Positions 24,492 to 34,182 of a stretch of 64,000 bases of DNA are shown here, one piece after another. The notes beneath the pieces were generated by a model. The model was not told where the DNA came from, made no database searches, and saw only the letters and a program-made list of their open reading frames with translations. Each line of letters begins with the position of its first letter. The first letter of the stretch is position 1. Origin of the DNA: Clostridium thermobutyricum DSM 4928 (GTDB lineage: Bacteria > Bacillota > Clostridia > Clostridiales > Clostridiaceae); NCBI RefSeq assembly GCF_002050515.1, contig NZ_LTAY01000111.1, forward strand, positions 53,922 to 117,921. The letters are read 5' to 3'. The translations under genes were made by a program, and so were the position numbers.

Positions 24492-24566
24492 TGGAGCTGG
24501 CAATAGGAATCGAACCTACAACCTGCTGATTACAAGTCAGCTGCTCTACCGTTGAGCCATGCCAGC
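24492..24566 (-). tRNA. tRNA-Thr (TGT), copy 2
   Basis: Same tRNA as copy 1; anticodon loop CTTGTAA and encoded CCA. Confidence 0.95.
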
Positions 24567-24596
24567 AAATTGGTTTTAAATTTTATAAAATTATAT

Positions 24597-24673
24597 TGGC
24601 GACTCAGAAGGGGCTCGAACCCTCGACCTCCGGCGTGACAGGCCGGCACTCTAACCAGCTGAGCTACTGAGCC
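24597..24673 (-). tRNA. tRNA-Asp (GTC), copy 3
   Basis: Same sequence as copies 1 and 2, again at a 361-base interval. Confidence 0.95.
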
Positions 24674-24688
24674 ATATTATAATTTTAA

Positions 24689-24764
24689 TGGTGGTCACAA
24701 CAGGGATCGAACCTGTGACCCCCTGCTTGTAAGGCAGGTGCTCTCCCAGCTGAGCTATGCGACC
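24689..24764 (-). tRNA. tRNA-Val (TAC), copy 3
   Basis: Same tRNA as copies 1 and 2. Confidence 0.95.
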
Positions 24765-24769
24765 AAAAA

Positions 24770-24844
24770 TGGTGACTCCTAGGGGAATCGAACCCCTGAT
24801 ACCACCGTGAAAGGGTGGTGTCTTAACCGCTTGACCAAGGAGCC
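24770..24844 (-). tRNA. tRNA-Glu (TTC), copy 3
   Basis: Same tRNA as copies 1 and 2. It is the promoter-proximal gene of the cluster; no third tRNA-Thr lies upstream of it. Confidence 0.95.
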
Positions 24845-24896
24845 ATATTTCATTTGTGTCTGCGATCTTATTTGTTTCGCGCTGACCACATAGACT

Positions 24897-24925
24897 ATAT
24901 TACATAAAATCATTTTAAGTGTCAA
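24897..24925 (-). promoter_or_regulatory. Promoter of the tRNA cluster
   Basis: TTGACA (complement of 24920-24925), 17-bp spacer, TAATAT (complement of 24897-24902), 53 bases upstream of the first tRNA. A near-consensus sigma-A promoter, as expected for stable RNA. Confidence 0.85.
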
Positions 24926-25333
24926 CACTTTTTTTAAAAAATATTTTTTTTTTATTATTTTTAACACTAATCTTATTATGTGAAATCTTCACAAACTTAG
25001 TATTTGCAAGGCTTATCTCATTTTTTATTTTTCTTCAATTTTTATAAATTTTATTATGTTCTTTTTCATTATTTTTTATTATGTATAAAAATTTTTTTAT
25101 TAATTATATTTTTTTCTAATGATTTTTATAATTTATTTTTCTACTTATTTATATATTAACGCCATTCAATTACATAGTAAGCCTAACTTTTTTATTTAAA
25201 ATAATATTTTTTATATCTATAAAAGAAAAATATTTTTCTTTTATAGATATAAATACGATTTTAATTATTTTATATTTACTTAACTATGATAGAATTTATT
25301 TAAATACATTTTAAATGAAGGAGAAATTTAAAT
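24926..25333. other. Gene-free AT-rich gap with a 38-bp palindrome
   Basis: No supportable gene between the tRNA promoter and the flavoprotein gene. The notable feature is 25213-25250, where 19 bases (ATATCTATAAAAGAAAAAT) are followed directly by their exact inverse complement, a perfect loop-free palindrome. The rest is simple AT-rich sequence. Confidence 0.6.
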
Positions 25334-26584
25334 ATGATTTATCACGATTTAATAATAGTTGGTGGTGGGGCTTCTGGACTTATGTCAGCAATCCTAGCAA
25401 AAGATTATGGTATAGATGTAGCAATAATAGAAGGAACTGATCGTGTTGGTAAGAAAATTCTTACCACTGGTAATGGGCGTTGTAATATTTCAAATGCCTC
25501 AATAAAATATCCTTTTATAAATTATCACAGTACAAGAGAAAACTTTTTTCAAAATACATTAAATAAATTTTCTGTTGAAGATACAATAAACTTTTTCTTA
25601 TCTCTTGGTCTTCCAATAACAGAATTAGAAAATAATAAACTTTATCCACAATCACTTCAAGCTTCTTCTGTTGTGGATATTTTAAGAATGAATATAGAGG
25701 AAAGAAATATTCCTGTGTATAACAATTGTAAAGTAAAATCTATCCACAAAAAGAAAAACTTTATATTATCCACAAACAATGAGGAATTTTTAGAATTCTC
25801 TTGTGGAAAACTTTTAATGTGCTGTGGAGGAAAATCAGCTTCTAAAACTGGCTCTGATGGCTCCTCTTATAAACTATGCGAAAATTTTGGTCACTCACTT
25901 ATTAAACCTATTCCAGGAATAGTTCAATTAAAATTAGATTATCCACACTTAAAAGCTATGTCAGGAATTAAATTTGATGGAAGAGTAAATTTAACTGTTA
26001 ATGGTAAAGTTATTAGAAGTGAGGTTGGAGAAGTTTTATTTACTGATTACGGAATATCTGGTCCACCTATTCTTCAAGTTTCATCTACAGCTTCAAGAGC
26101 ATTAAATAAAGGTCATGAAGTTATTATAGAAGTTGACTCTATGCCATATAAGAGTAAAGAGGAAGTAGAAAATGAATTATATACTCATCTTGCTATGTTC
26201 TCTAATAGAAGTATATCTAATGCTCTAATTGGAGTTGTAAATAAAAAGCTTATCCCAACTATACTTAAAGCTTCTAATATATTTAACATACATACTCCAT
26301 GTTGTGAATTAGATTGGAAATGCCAAGCAGATTTAATTAACAAACTTAAATCTTGGAAATTTAAATGTACTGGAACTAAAGAATTTCAAAATGCACAAGT
26401 AACTGTGGGTGGAATAGATGTGAAAGATATAACCCCAGAAACTTTAGAATCAAAATTAGTACCAGGACTTTATTTTGCTGGTGAATTTATAGATGTTGAT
26501 GGAGATTGTGGAGGTTTTAATCTTCAATGGGCTTGGAGTTCTGCTTTTAATGCCGCAACTTCTATAAAAGATGCATTAAAATAG
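25334..26584 (+). CDS. YhiN/BaiN-like NAD(P)/FAD-dependent flavoprotein
   Basis: 416 residues. The FAD-binding Rossmann motif is at the start (IIVGGGASGLMSAILAKDYG), followed by the family signature GKKILTTGNGRCNISN (about 38-53), the mid-protein TDYGISGPPILQVSS (about 239) and the C-terminal FAD motif DVDGDCGGFNLQWAWSSAFN. This matches the HI0933/YhiN flavoprotein family, members of which include a bile-acid dehydroxylation-associated reductase in gut clostridia; the natural substrate here is unknown. AAGGAGA precedes the ATG. Monocistronic, with a bidirectional terminator shared with the thioesterase gene. Confidence 0.88.
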   Translation: MIYHDLIIVGGGASGLMSAILAKDYGIDVAIIEGTDRVGKKILTTGNGRCNISNASIKYPFINYHSTRENFFQNTLNKFSVEDTINFFLSLGLPITELENNKLYPQSLQASSVVDILRMNIEERNIPVYNNCKVKSIHKKKNFILSTNNEEFLEFSCGKLLMCCGGKSASKTGSDGSSYKLCENFGHSLIKPIPGIVQLKLDYPHLKAMSGIKFDGRVNLTVNGKVIRSEVGEVLFTDYGISGPPILQVSSTASRALNKGHEVIIEVDSMPYKSKEEVENELYTHLAMFSNRSISNALIGVVNKKLIPTILKASNIFNIHTPCCELDWKCQADLINKLKSWKFKCTGTKEFQNAQVTVGGIDVKDITPETLESKLVPGLYFAGEFIDVDGDCGGFNLQWAWSSAFNAATSIKDALK

Positions 26585-26617
26585 AATTTCATTTAATATT
26601 TTTATAATAAAATCAAT

Positions 26618-26652
26618 AAAAAACCTTAAGCAATTTTGCTTAAGGTTTTTTA
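26618..26652. terminator. Bidirectional terminator
   Basis: AAAAAACCTTAAGCA and TGCTTAAGGTTTTTT form a 15-bp stem around ATTT, between convergent genes. Confidence 0.85.
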
Positions 26653-26653
26653 A

Positions 26654-27403
26654 TTATTTTTTTTCCCATTGGAATTCTAGAATAGTTAATTCTACACCTT
26701 CTTTATTATATATTTTATGAAGTGTCTTCTTTGTTCCATCTTCCTCTTCTTTAACTTGAACTCCAACATGAATAGAGTTTCCATAGCTTACTTCTTTTTC
26801 AAATACTATTTTTATTCTTTTTAAATCGAATTCTTTTATCATATCTTTAGGTACAGACTCTAATGCCCATTCAACATATTTTACATTATTAACATGTGTA
26901 TTTGAATCTATATCACTATATCTTATCTGGAACTCTTTAGAAAATTGTTCTTCTTCCATTTTTTCTATTTTTTCCATCTCTTTAGCTTTTTCTAAATCGC
27001 CGTCTTCTCCATACATCTTATAGTGTTCAGGCAATATTCTCATAGGTCTTCTTCTTTCTATATTAATTAAGAAGAATAAAGCTGTAGCTTCAACTAAAAC
27101 CTCTCCATCTTGATTCTTAATAAGATAATCTCTTAGTGCATAGAATTTTTTAAAACCTGCTGGTATTGTTACTACACTTAATTTATCTCTATAGTTAGGA
27201 TACTTATGTATCTTTATATCATATTTATAAAATACCCAACCTGCTCCATGCTCTAATTGATAATTTATTGTATCTCCTACTGATTCGGCATGTGCGTTCC
27301 CAACATCACATAAAAAATATACTAATGAAGCTATTTTACATCTTAATTTGTAATCTACATCTCTATATAAAACTTCATAATCCTTAGTAAAGCTATTATC
27401 CAT
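26654..27403 (-). CDS. Acyl-ACP thioesterase
   Basis: 249 residues forming two hot-dog domains. The first starts FTKDYEVLYRDVDYKLRCKI; the second contains FQIRYSDIDSNTHVNNVKYVEWALE (about 168-190), with the Asp and His-x-Asn residues of the FatA/FatB-type active site. It releases fatty acids from acyl carrier protein in the cytoplasm. Length is normal. A ribosome site GAGGAGA precedes the start. It stands alone upstream of the DUF1858 gene in the reverse direction of its neighbour to the left. Confidence 0.88.
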   Translation of the reverse strand: MDNSFTKDYEVLYRDVDYKLRCKIASLVYFLCDVGNAHAESVGDTINYQLEHGAGWVFYKYDIKIHKYPNYRDKLSVVTIPAGFKKFYALRDYLIKNQDGEVLVEATALFFLINIERRRPMRILPEHYKMYGEDGDLEKAKEMEKIEKMEEEQFSKEFQIRYSDIDSNTHVNNVKYVEWALESVPKDMIKEFDLKRIKIVFEKEVSYGNSIHVGVQVKEEEDGTKKTLHKIYNKEGVELTILEFQWEKK

Positions 27404-27505
27404 ATCTAATTTCTCCTCAAAATTTATTTATATATATAAGTATACCAGTATTTGTTTATATTTATATTAAAAAACAAAATTTATTAACATTATATTTAAT
27501 ATTGA

Positions 27506-27540
27506 AAAAGAGATGCAAAGTCTTATCTTGCATCTCTTTT
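27506..27540 (-). terminator. Terminator after the DUF1858 gene
   Basis: AAAAGAGATGCAA pairs with TTGCATCTCTTTT, giving a 13-bp stem followed by T and A-rich sequence on the minus strand. Confidence 0.75.
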
Positions 27541-27547
27541 ATTTATA

Positions 27548-27733
27548 TTATTTGTTGTTTAAAGCTTCTAATAAAGCATCAATATTTAATCCATGAACCA
27601 TAGCCGCTTGTTCTATTGTTTCAGCTTGAGATGATGGGCATCCGATACATCCCATACCAAAAGACATTAAAACTTCTGCTCTAGTTGGATCCATTTTAAT
27701 TACTTCACCTATAGTCATTTCTTTTGTTATCAT
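27548..27733 (-). CDS. DUF1858 protein (hybrid-cluster-type redox disulfide domain)
   Basis: 61 residues, the whole protein being one DUF1858 domain: MITKEMTIGEVIKMDPTRAE, then FGMGCIGCPSSQAETIEQAA with a CxxC pair (residues about 30-33). The domain is found alone or fused to hybrid-cluster proteins and is thought to act in redox chemistry. GAGGTGG precedes ATG 27733; the upstream in-frame GTG is part of this site. Monocistronic. Confidence 0.85.
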   Translation of the reverse strand: MITKEMTIGEVIKMDPTRAEVLMSFGMGCIGCPSSQAETIEQAAMVHGLNIDALLEALNNK

Positions 27734-27825
27734 AACTTCCACCTCTTAATGTAAAAATACATAATTATTATTCTATATAAGATTATATTTTATACATCAA
27801 ATAAAGTCAAGTAATATACTCAGAA

Positions 27826-29157
<1,332 letters not shown>

Positions 29158-29237
29158 TTATGGAGTTAGATTATATAAATTATTATTCACAATAATCATA
29201 AATATAAACCTCTTTTGGATTTTCTCTCCCATAAACA

Positions 29238-29266
29238 ATAGTAGCAAAATGGAAGTTATAGGTCAA
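29238..29266 (-). promoter_or_regulatory. Predicted purA promoter
   Basis: TTGACC (complement of 29261-29266), 17-bp spacer, TACTAT (complement of 29238-29243). It lies downstream of the candidate small-RNA terminator, so purA need not depend on the upstream transcript. Confidence 0.65.
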
Positions 29267-29337
29267 TGAAAAATCGAATTATTTTTATAAATTTTAATAA
29301 AATATTCGGATGTTTTATTATTATATTAAATTTTTAT

Positions 29338-29475
29338 TATAAAAAAACCTTAGAGCCTGTGGAACTCTAAGGTTTTACTTCTTAATTTTTTAAATTAAGA
29401 GGAGTTTTATTTATGTGTGTGTTCTATGTGGTTCGTGTTAATCAATACCTTGTCCAGTTGATATTGATTATCATT
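29338..29475 (-). ncRNA. Candidate small RNA (or attenuated purA leader)
   Basis: A transcript of about 138 bases predicted from a perfect consensus promoter to an intrinsic terminator with no reading frame between. Three hairpins are visible: AATCAATA/TATTGATT near the 5' end, CTTAATTT/AAATTAAG, and the terminator AACCTTAGAG/CTCTAAGGTT plus T7. Between the first two lies an A/C-rich unpaired stretch ending in CTCCTC, which is complementary to a ribosome-binding site. Unstructured C-rich anti-SD motifs are typical of Firmicute regulatory RNAs. No known RNA family is recognised. Confidence 0.6.
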
Positions 29476-29481
29476 GATTTA

Positions 29482-29510
29482 ATTATAAAATCTTTTTAAA
29501 ATTTTGTCAA
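29482..29510 (-). promoter_or_regulatory. Perfect consensus promoter of the candidate small RNA
   Basis: TTGACA (complement of 29505-29510), 17-bp spacer, TATAAT (complement of 29482-29487). It starts just after the proC stop codon. Confidence 0.85.
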
Positions 29511-29518
29511 CAATTTTA

Positions 29519-30316
29519 TTACATATTTTTAGATTTATTTGCGCAAGTTTCAATAGCACTTATAATAGTATTTCTAATACCATTTTTCTCAAGGTCTGCA
29601 ACTGCTTCTATAGTAGTTCCCCCTGGAGAACATACCATATCTTTTAATACTCCAGGATGATGTCCTGTTTCTAATACCATTTTTGCTGATCCCAATACAC
29701 TTTGAGCTGCTAACTTATAAGCCTTATCTCTTGGTAGTCCTAATTTAACACCACCATCAGCCATTGCTTCAATTATCATAAATATATATGCAGGAGATGA
29801 ACCACAAACTGCTATAAATGCATGGAAATCTTTTTCGTCTAATATTTCATATTTACCAAATACATTAAAAATATCACATACTTCTTTTAATTCATCTTCA
29901 GTTACATTTTTATTAGGACATATCGCTGACATACCTTCTCCAACTAAGGCTGGAGTATTTGGCATTGTTTTTACTATTTTACTATCTTCATCTAACATAT
30001 TTTCTAAATCCTCTATATCAATTCCTGCTGCAATGCTTATTATTATTTTTCCTTTTAATTCTTTTTTTATACCTTCTATAACACCTTTGTACATATAAGG
30101 TTTTACTGCTAATATAACTATATCTGATTCTTTAGCCACTTCTAAGTTAGATTCTTTCCCTATAACCTTATATTCCTCTTCAATTTTTTTTCTTGATGAT
30201 TCTCTCTTTGTAGAAACTAATATGTTTTTACTTTCTATAAATTCTTTTTGAACTAATGCTCCAAGCATAGCTTTTCCCATGTTTCCACATCCAATAAATC
30301 CTATTTTCTTAGTCAT
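29519..30316 (-). CDS. proC: Pyrroline-5-carboxylate reductase
   Basis: 265 residues. ProC reduces pyrroline-5-carboxylate to proline with NAD(P)H. The dinucleotide-binding start (KIGFIGCGNMGKAMLGALV), the central AVKPYMY, KTMPNTPALVGEGMSAI and the C-terminal family block LKDMVCSPGGTTIEAVADLE (about 217-236) are typical. A strong AAGGAGG precedes the ATG. It follows dnaB with a terminator in between, so it probably has read-through or its own promoter. Confidence 0.95.
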   Translation of the reverse strand: MTKKIGFIGCGNMGKAMLGALVQKEFIESKNILVSTKRESSRKKIEEEYKVIGKESNLEVAKESDIVILAVKPYMYKGVIEGIKKELKGKIIISIAAGIDIEDLENMLDEDSKIVKTMPNTPALVGEGMSAICPNKNVTEDELKEVCDIFNVFGKYEILDEKDFHAFIAVCGSSPAYIFMIIEAMADGGVKLGLPRDKAYKLAAQSVLGSAKMVLETGHHPGVLKDMVCSPGGTTIEAVADLEKNGIRNTIISAIETCANKSKNM

Positions 30317-30339
30317 TATAAATTCCTCCTTTTTATTTT

Positions 30340-30372
30340 AAAAAAAGATAATCACATTTTGTGATTATCTCA
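30340..30372 (-). terminator. Terminator after the replicative helicase gene
   Basis: AGATAATCAC and GTGATTATCT pair, followed by seven T on the minus strand (A-run 30340-30346). Confidence 0.8.
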
Positions 30373-30374
30373 TT

Positions 30375-31712
30375 TTATTCTTGATGTATTGCTTCATAAT
30401 TAGCAAATTTACTGTATTGTCCAAGCCAAGCTAATTTAACAGTCCCAACTGGACCATTTCTTTGCTTTGCAATAATGCATTCTCCAGTATTTTTTTCTTC
30501 TGTATCTTTATTGTAATATTCATCTCTGTATAAAAACATAACAACGTCAGCATCTTGCTCTATTGATCCTGATTCCCTAAGGTCAGAAAGCATAGGTCTA
30601 TGATCAGCTCTTTGCTCAGGAGCACGAGATAACTGTGATAATGCTATTACAGGACATTCCATTTCCTTTGCTAAAGCTTTTATAGATCTTGATATTTCTG
30701 ATACCTCTTGTTGTCTATTATCTGATCCTGATGATCCTGACATAAGTTGAAGATAGTCAATCATAATTAGATCTATTCCATATTCCATCTTAAGTCTTCT
30801 ACACTTAGATCTCATTTCCATTACAGTTACACCTGCTGTATCATCTATATACATTTTAGCTTTTGATAAAGGTCCAGTAGCTCTTGCAATTCTATCCCAA
30901 TCATCAGGTTCTAAGTTACCTGTTCTAAGTTTAAGCATATCTATATTAGCTTCAGAACAAAGTAATTTATATGCAAGTTGCTCTTTAGACATTTCTAAGG
31001 AAAATATAACTACGCTTTTTCCTTCTCTTAAAGCAGCATGCTCTGCAATATTAAGAGTAAATGTTGTTTTTCCCATAGAAGGTCTTGCTGCAACTAGAAT
31101 CATATCTCCTTTTTGGAATCCTGAAGTCTTATCATCTAAGTCTTTAAATCCTGAACTTACTCCTGTTACTTCACCTTTATTATTATATAATCTTTCGATT
31201 TCTATAAATCCTCTTTCAAGTACAGTTCCCAATGATTCAAAATCACTAGTAGTTCTTTTTTCTGATATATCAAAAATTCTTTTTTCTGCTTTATCTAAAA
31301 CACCTTCAACTTCTCCTTGCTTATTATAACTCTCTTCTATAATTTCATTAGATGCTCTAATAAGCTTTCTTAATGTTGATTTTTCTTGAACTATTTGTAT
31401 GTATGAAGAAAGGTTTGCTGTAGTAGGAACTGAAGAAGATATTTCTGTAACATAAGTAACTCCACCTGCTCTTTCAAGCACATCTGTTGACTTTAGATAT
31501 TCTAAAACTGTAACTAAGTCTACAGCCATATCTCTTTTAAACATCTCAACTATTGATCTAAATAAAACTTTATGGCTATCTCTATAGAAGTCTTCTTCTT
31601 CAAGCTTTTCAGCAGCTGGTGCTATCGCATTTCTTGATATAAGCATAGCTCCAAGAACAGATTGCTCTGCTTCTATACTTTGAGGTAAAGTCTTTGCTAT
31701 TGGTGCTTCCAA
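30375..31712 (-). CDS. dnaB: Replicative DNA helicase
   Basis: 445 residues, hexameric 5'-3' helicase of the replication fork (called DnaC in Bacillus subtilis). The N-terminal domain starts LPQSIEAEQSVLGAMLIS; the RecA-like C-terminal domain has Walker A AARPSMGKTTF (about 206), MIDYLQLMSG (Walker B region, about 320) and the DnaB signature LSDLRESGSIEQDADVVMFL (about 377-396). AGGGAGGAGA precedes the start. It follows the lonC-like gene in the same direction, part of the gdpP-rplI-lon-dnaB order common in clostridia. Confidence 0.97.
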   Translation of the reverse strand: MEAPIAKTLPQSIEAEQSVLGAMLISRNAIAPAAEKLEEEDFYRDSHKVLFRSIVEMFKRDMAVDLVTVLEYLKSTDVLERAGGVTYVTEISSSVPTTANLSSYIQIVQEKSTLRKLIRASNEIIEESYNKQGEVEGVLDKAEKRIFDISEKRTTSDFESLGTVLERGFIEIERLYNNKGEVTGVSSGFKDLDDKTSGFQKGDMILVAARPSMGKTTFTLNIAEHAALREGKSVVIFSLEMSKEQLAYKLLCSEANIDMLKLRTGNLEPDDWDRIARATGPLSKAKMYIDDTAGVTVMEMRSKCRRLKMEYGIDLIMIDYLQLMSGSSGSDNRQQEVSEISRSIKALAKEMECPVIALSQLSRAPEQRADHRPMLSDLRESGSIEQDADVVMFLYRDEYYNKDTEEKNTGECIIAKQRNGPVGTVKLAWLGQYSKFANYEAIHQE

Positions 31713-31828
31713 TTCTCTCTCCTCCCTTTCACATATTATTTCACTATACTATTATAATAAAACTTTATGTTTTATTCCATATTAAAATTAAAGAGAGACT
31801 TTTTCTAAATAAAAAAGTCCCCCTTATT

Positions 31829-33721
31829 TTAAAATACTAATTCTAATATTTCTTCTATTGTACTAACAGCTTTAACTTCTATATCTGTTAACCCTGTTGG
31901 TATATCTTTTTTGTTATCCTCTGGAACTAAAACAAGTTTTATTCCTTTTCTTCTTGCTCCATATATTTTTTCAAATATACCTCCAACTGGTTTAACTTTT
32001 CCTCTTAAAGATATTTCCCCGGTAATAGCTAAATCTTGTCTTATTGGTTTTCCTAATAATGCACTTATAATACAAGTTGTTATAGCTGCTCCTGCTGATG
32101 GACCATCTATATTTCCACCACCAATTACATTAACATGTATATCGTAATCTCTAATATCTTTATCAGTTATTTTTCTTATAACTGATGCTGCATTATAAAC
32201 AGAATCTTTAGCCATACTACCTGCTGTTTCATTAAATCTTACAGTTCCAGAACCTTTTTTCTTTGCTTCAAAAACTGATGCTTCTATTTCTATTGTAGAA
32301 CCTAAGAATCCACTTACACCTAATCCATATATGTGTCCAACTTCTTTTTCTTCATTTTCAGAAACTATTTCAAAAGGTGAATATCTTCCTATTGATACTA
32401 CTTCTTCTACATCCTTTAAAGTTATTTTTAACTTTTTAGGCTTTATTTTTCTTTTATACAAAGCATATCCATAAGCATCTGTTAGTATGTTAACAGCTTT
32501 TCTTCCTTCTATCGTATATCTACTAATAAATTCTGGTACAGAATTGTCAAGAGATACTTCTAGTTTTCTAGCTGCATTTTTAACTATATCTTGGATATCT
32601 TTAACACCTAATGGCTCAAAGTATACTTCAGTACATCTTGATCTTAATGCTGGATTTATATCTTTTGGTTCTCTAGTTGTAGCTCCAATTAATACAAAAT
32701 CAGCTGGCGCTCCTTTTTCAAATAGATATTTTATATAAGCTGGAGTTTTTTCATCATCTGGATCATAATATGATGATGAGAATTCTACTCTCTTATCTTC
32801 TAATACTTTTAAAAGTTTATTTTGAAGTATATGGTCAAGTTCTCCTATTTCATCAATAAATAAAACTCCTCCATGTGCTTCTGTAACTAAACCTGGTTTT
32901 GGTTCTGGAACCCCAACATCTGCTAAATCTCTTTTACTACCTTGATATATAGGATCATGAACTGAACCTAATAATGGATTAGTTATTTCTCTAGGATCCC
33001 ATCTTAATGTTGTACCATCAACTTCAACAAACTTAGAATCTTCATCAAAAGGAGTAAAATTTAATTTTCTAGCCTCTTCTAATGCAATTCTTGCTGCTGT
33101 TGTTTTTCCAACTCCTGGAGGCCCATAAAGAATTATGTGCTGAGGATATGGTGATGATAACTTTGATATTAATGATTTTATAGCTCTTTCTTGACCTATT
33201 ATTTCTTTAAAACTATCTGGTCTTAAAAAGCTCATTATATTTTTATTAGTTACTTTAGCATCTAAAGCTTCTAACTCTTCTAATTTTTTCTTTGTTTTTT
33301 GATTTTCAGTACCTTTTTCCTTTTTAAGTATAGATAAACGCATTTCATCAATATACTTTTCTTGCTTTTCCATTATAGCTCTTTCAACTTTTGTTTCGAT
33401 TTCTCTTTGCACATATTTCTTTGCAATTTCTTCTGAAATCCATACAATAGTATCTTCTAGAACTTCATTTATTTTGTCATCTGGAGGTACTACTTCTATT
33501 CCTGCTCCATCAGATGCAATCATATTAAGGGCATATGCTCTTTCTGCTAAGCTTTTTGAAGAAACATAATCTTTAAGCTTATGTCTAACTGTTCTTGCTC
33601 TTATAGCTCCATCATCTAATACATTTTTTAATATATCAAATAAAACATTTATTTGTGATTCTATTGGTAAGTCTCCACCTACTACACCTTGCAGGAATCT
33701 TATTTGTTCGTTTAATTTCAA
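31829..33721 (-). CDS. lonC: Lon-family ATP-dependent protease, LonC type
   Basis: 630 residues. The AAA+ domain has Walker A LYGPPGVGKTTAAR (about 198-211) and Walker B GGVLFIDEIGEL (about 287). The C-terminal Lon protease domain has the Ser-Lys dyad: Ser in NIDGPSAGAA (about 541) and Lys in KVKPVGGIFEKIYGARRKG (about 584). The N-terminal substrate domain of ordinary Lon is missing and replaced by about 150 helical residues, as in the clostridial LonC/spore-associated subgroup. It follows rplI by 13 bases and lies upstream of dnaB. Confidence 0.88.
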   Translation of the reverse strand: MKLNEQIRFLQGVVGGDLPIESQINVLFDILKNVLDDGAIRARTVRHKLKDYVSSKSLAERAYALNMIASDGAGIEVVPPDDKINEVLEDTIVWISEEIAKKYVQREIETKVERAIMEKQEKYIDEMRLSILKKEKGTENQKTKKKLEELEALDAKVTNKNIMSFLRPDSFKEIIGQERAIKSLISKLSSPYPQHIILYGPPGVGKTTAARIALEEARKLNFTPFDEDSKFVEVDGTTLRWDPREITNPLLGSVHDPIYQGSKRDLADVGVPEPKPGLVTEAHGGVLFIDEIGELDHILQNKLLKVLEDKRVEFSSSYYDPDDEKTPAYIKYLFEKGAPADFVLIGATTREPKDINPALRSRCTEVYFEPLGVKDIQDIVKNAARKLEVSLDNSVPEFISRYTIEGRKAVNILTDAYGYALYKRKIKPKKLKITLKDVEEVVSIGRYSPFEIVSENEEKEVGHIYGLGVSGFLGSTIEIEASVFEAKKKGSGTVRFNETAGSMAKDSVYNAASVIRKITDKDIRDYDIHVNVIGGGNIDGPSAGAAITTCIISALLGKPIRQDLAITGEISLRGKVKPVGGIFEKIYGARRKGIKLVLVPEDNKKDIPTGLTDIEVKAVSTIEEILELVF

Positions 33722-33734
33722 AGTTTATTCCTCC

Positions 33735-34181
33735 TTAAGCTTTTGGAACAATAATAACTTTCATCTTTGTTGAAACCTCTGGATATAATTTAACTTCTAT
33801 TTCATATCCACCTGCTACTTTTATTGTATCCATAACTATTTTTTTCTTATCTATATTCATTTTGTAAACTTTATTTATTTCTTGAGCAACATCTTTACTT
33901 GTTATAGCTCCAAATAATTTTCCGTTTTCTCCTGATTTTGCTTCTATTTTAACTTCTTTTCCTTTTAATTCAGAAGCTAATTTTTGCGCTGCTTCTATTT
34001 CTGCAAGCTTTTGTTTTCTTTCATTTTCTTTTTGGTTATTTAATATGTGTAAGTTAGCATCTGTTGCTTCCTTAGCTAATTTCTTAGGAAATAAAAAGTT
34101 TCTTGCATATCCATCTGATACGTTTATAACTTCTCCCTTTTTACCTATCTTCTTAACATCTTGTAATAATATTACCTTCAT
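33735..34181 (-). CDS. rplI: 50S ribosomal protein L9
   Basis: 148 residues. The N-terminal RNA-binding domain [20 protein letters not shown] with [17 protein letters not shown], a long central helix ([20 protein letters not shown]) and the C-terminal domain ([16 protein letters not shown]) are complete. ATG 34181 follows the gdpP stop after one base; GGTGGGTG serves as ribosome site, so translation is coupled to gdpP. The gdpP-rplI order is conserved in Firmicutes. Confidence 0.96.
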   Translation of the reverse strand: MKVILLQDVKKIGKKGEVINVSDGYARNFLFPKKLAKEATDANLHILNNQKENERKQKLAEIEAAQKLASELKGKEVKIEAKSGENGKLFGAITSKDVAQEINKVYKMNIDKKKIVMDTIKVAGGYEIEVKLYPEVSTKMKVIIVPKA

Positions 34182-34182
34182 G

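Noticed and set aside
23875..24844. CRISPR-like array
   Set aside because: The regular repeats are tRNA genes with complete cloverleaves and encoded CCA ends, not short repeats with unique spacers.
24779..24967. 62-residue minus-strand frame
   Set aside because: It spans the tRNA promoter and the first tRNA-Glu gene.
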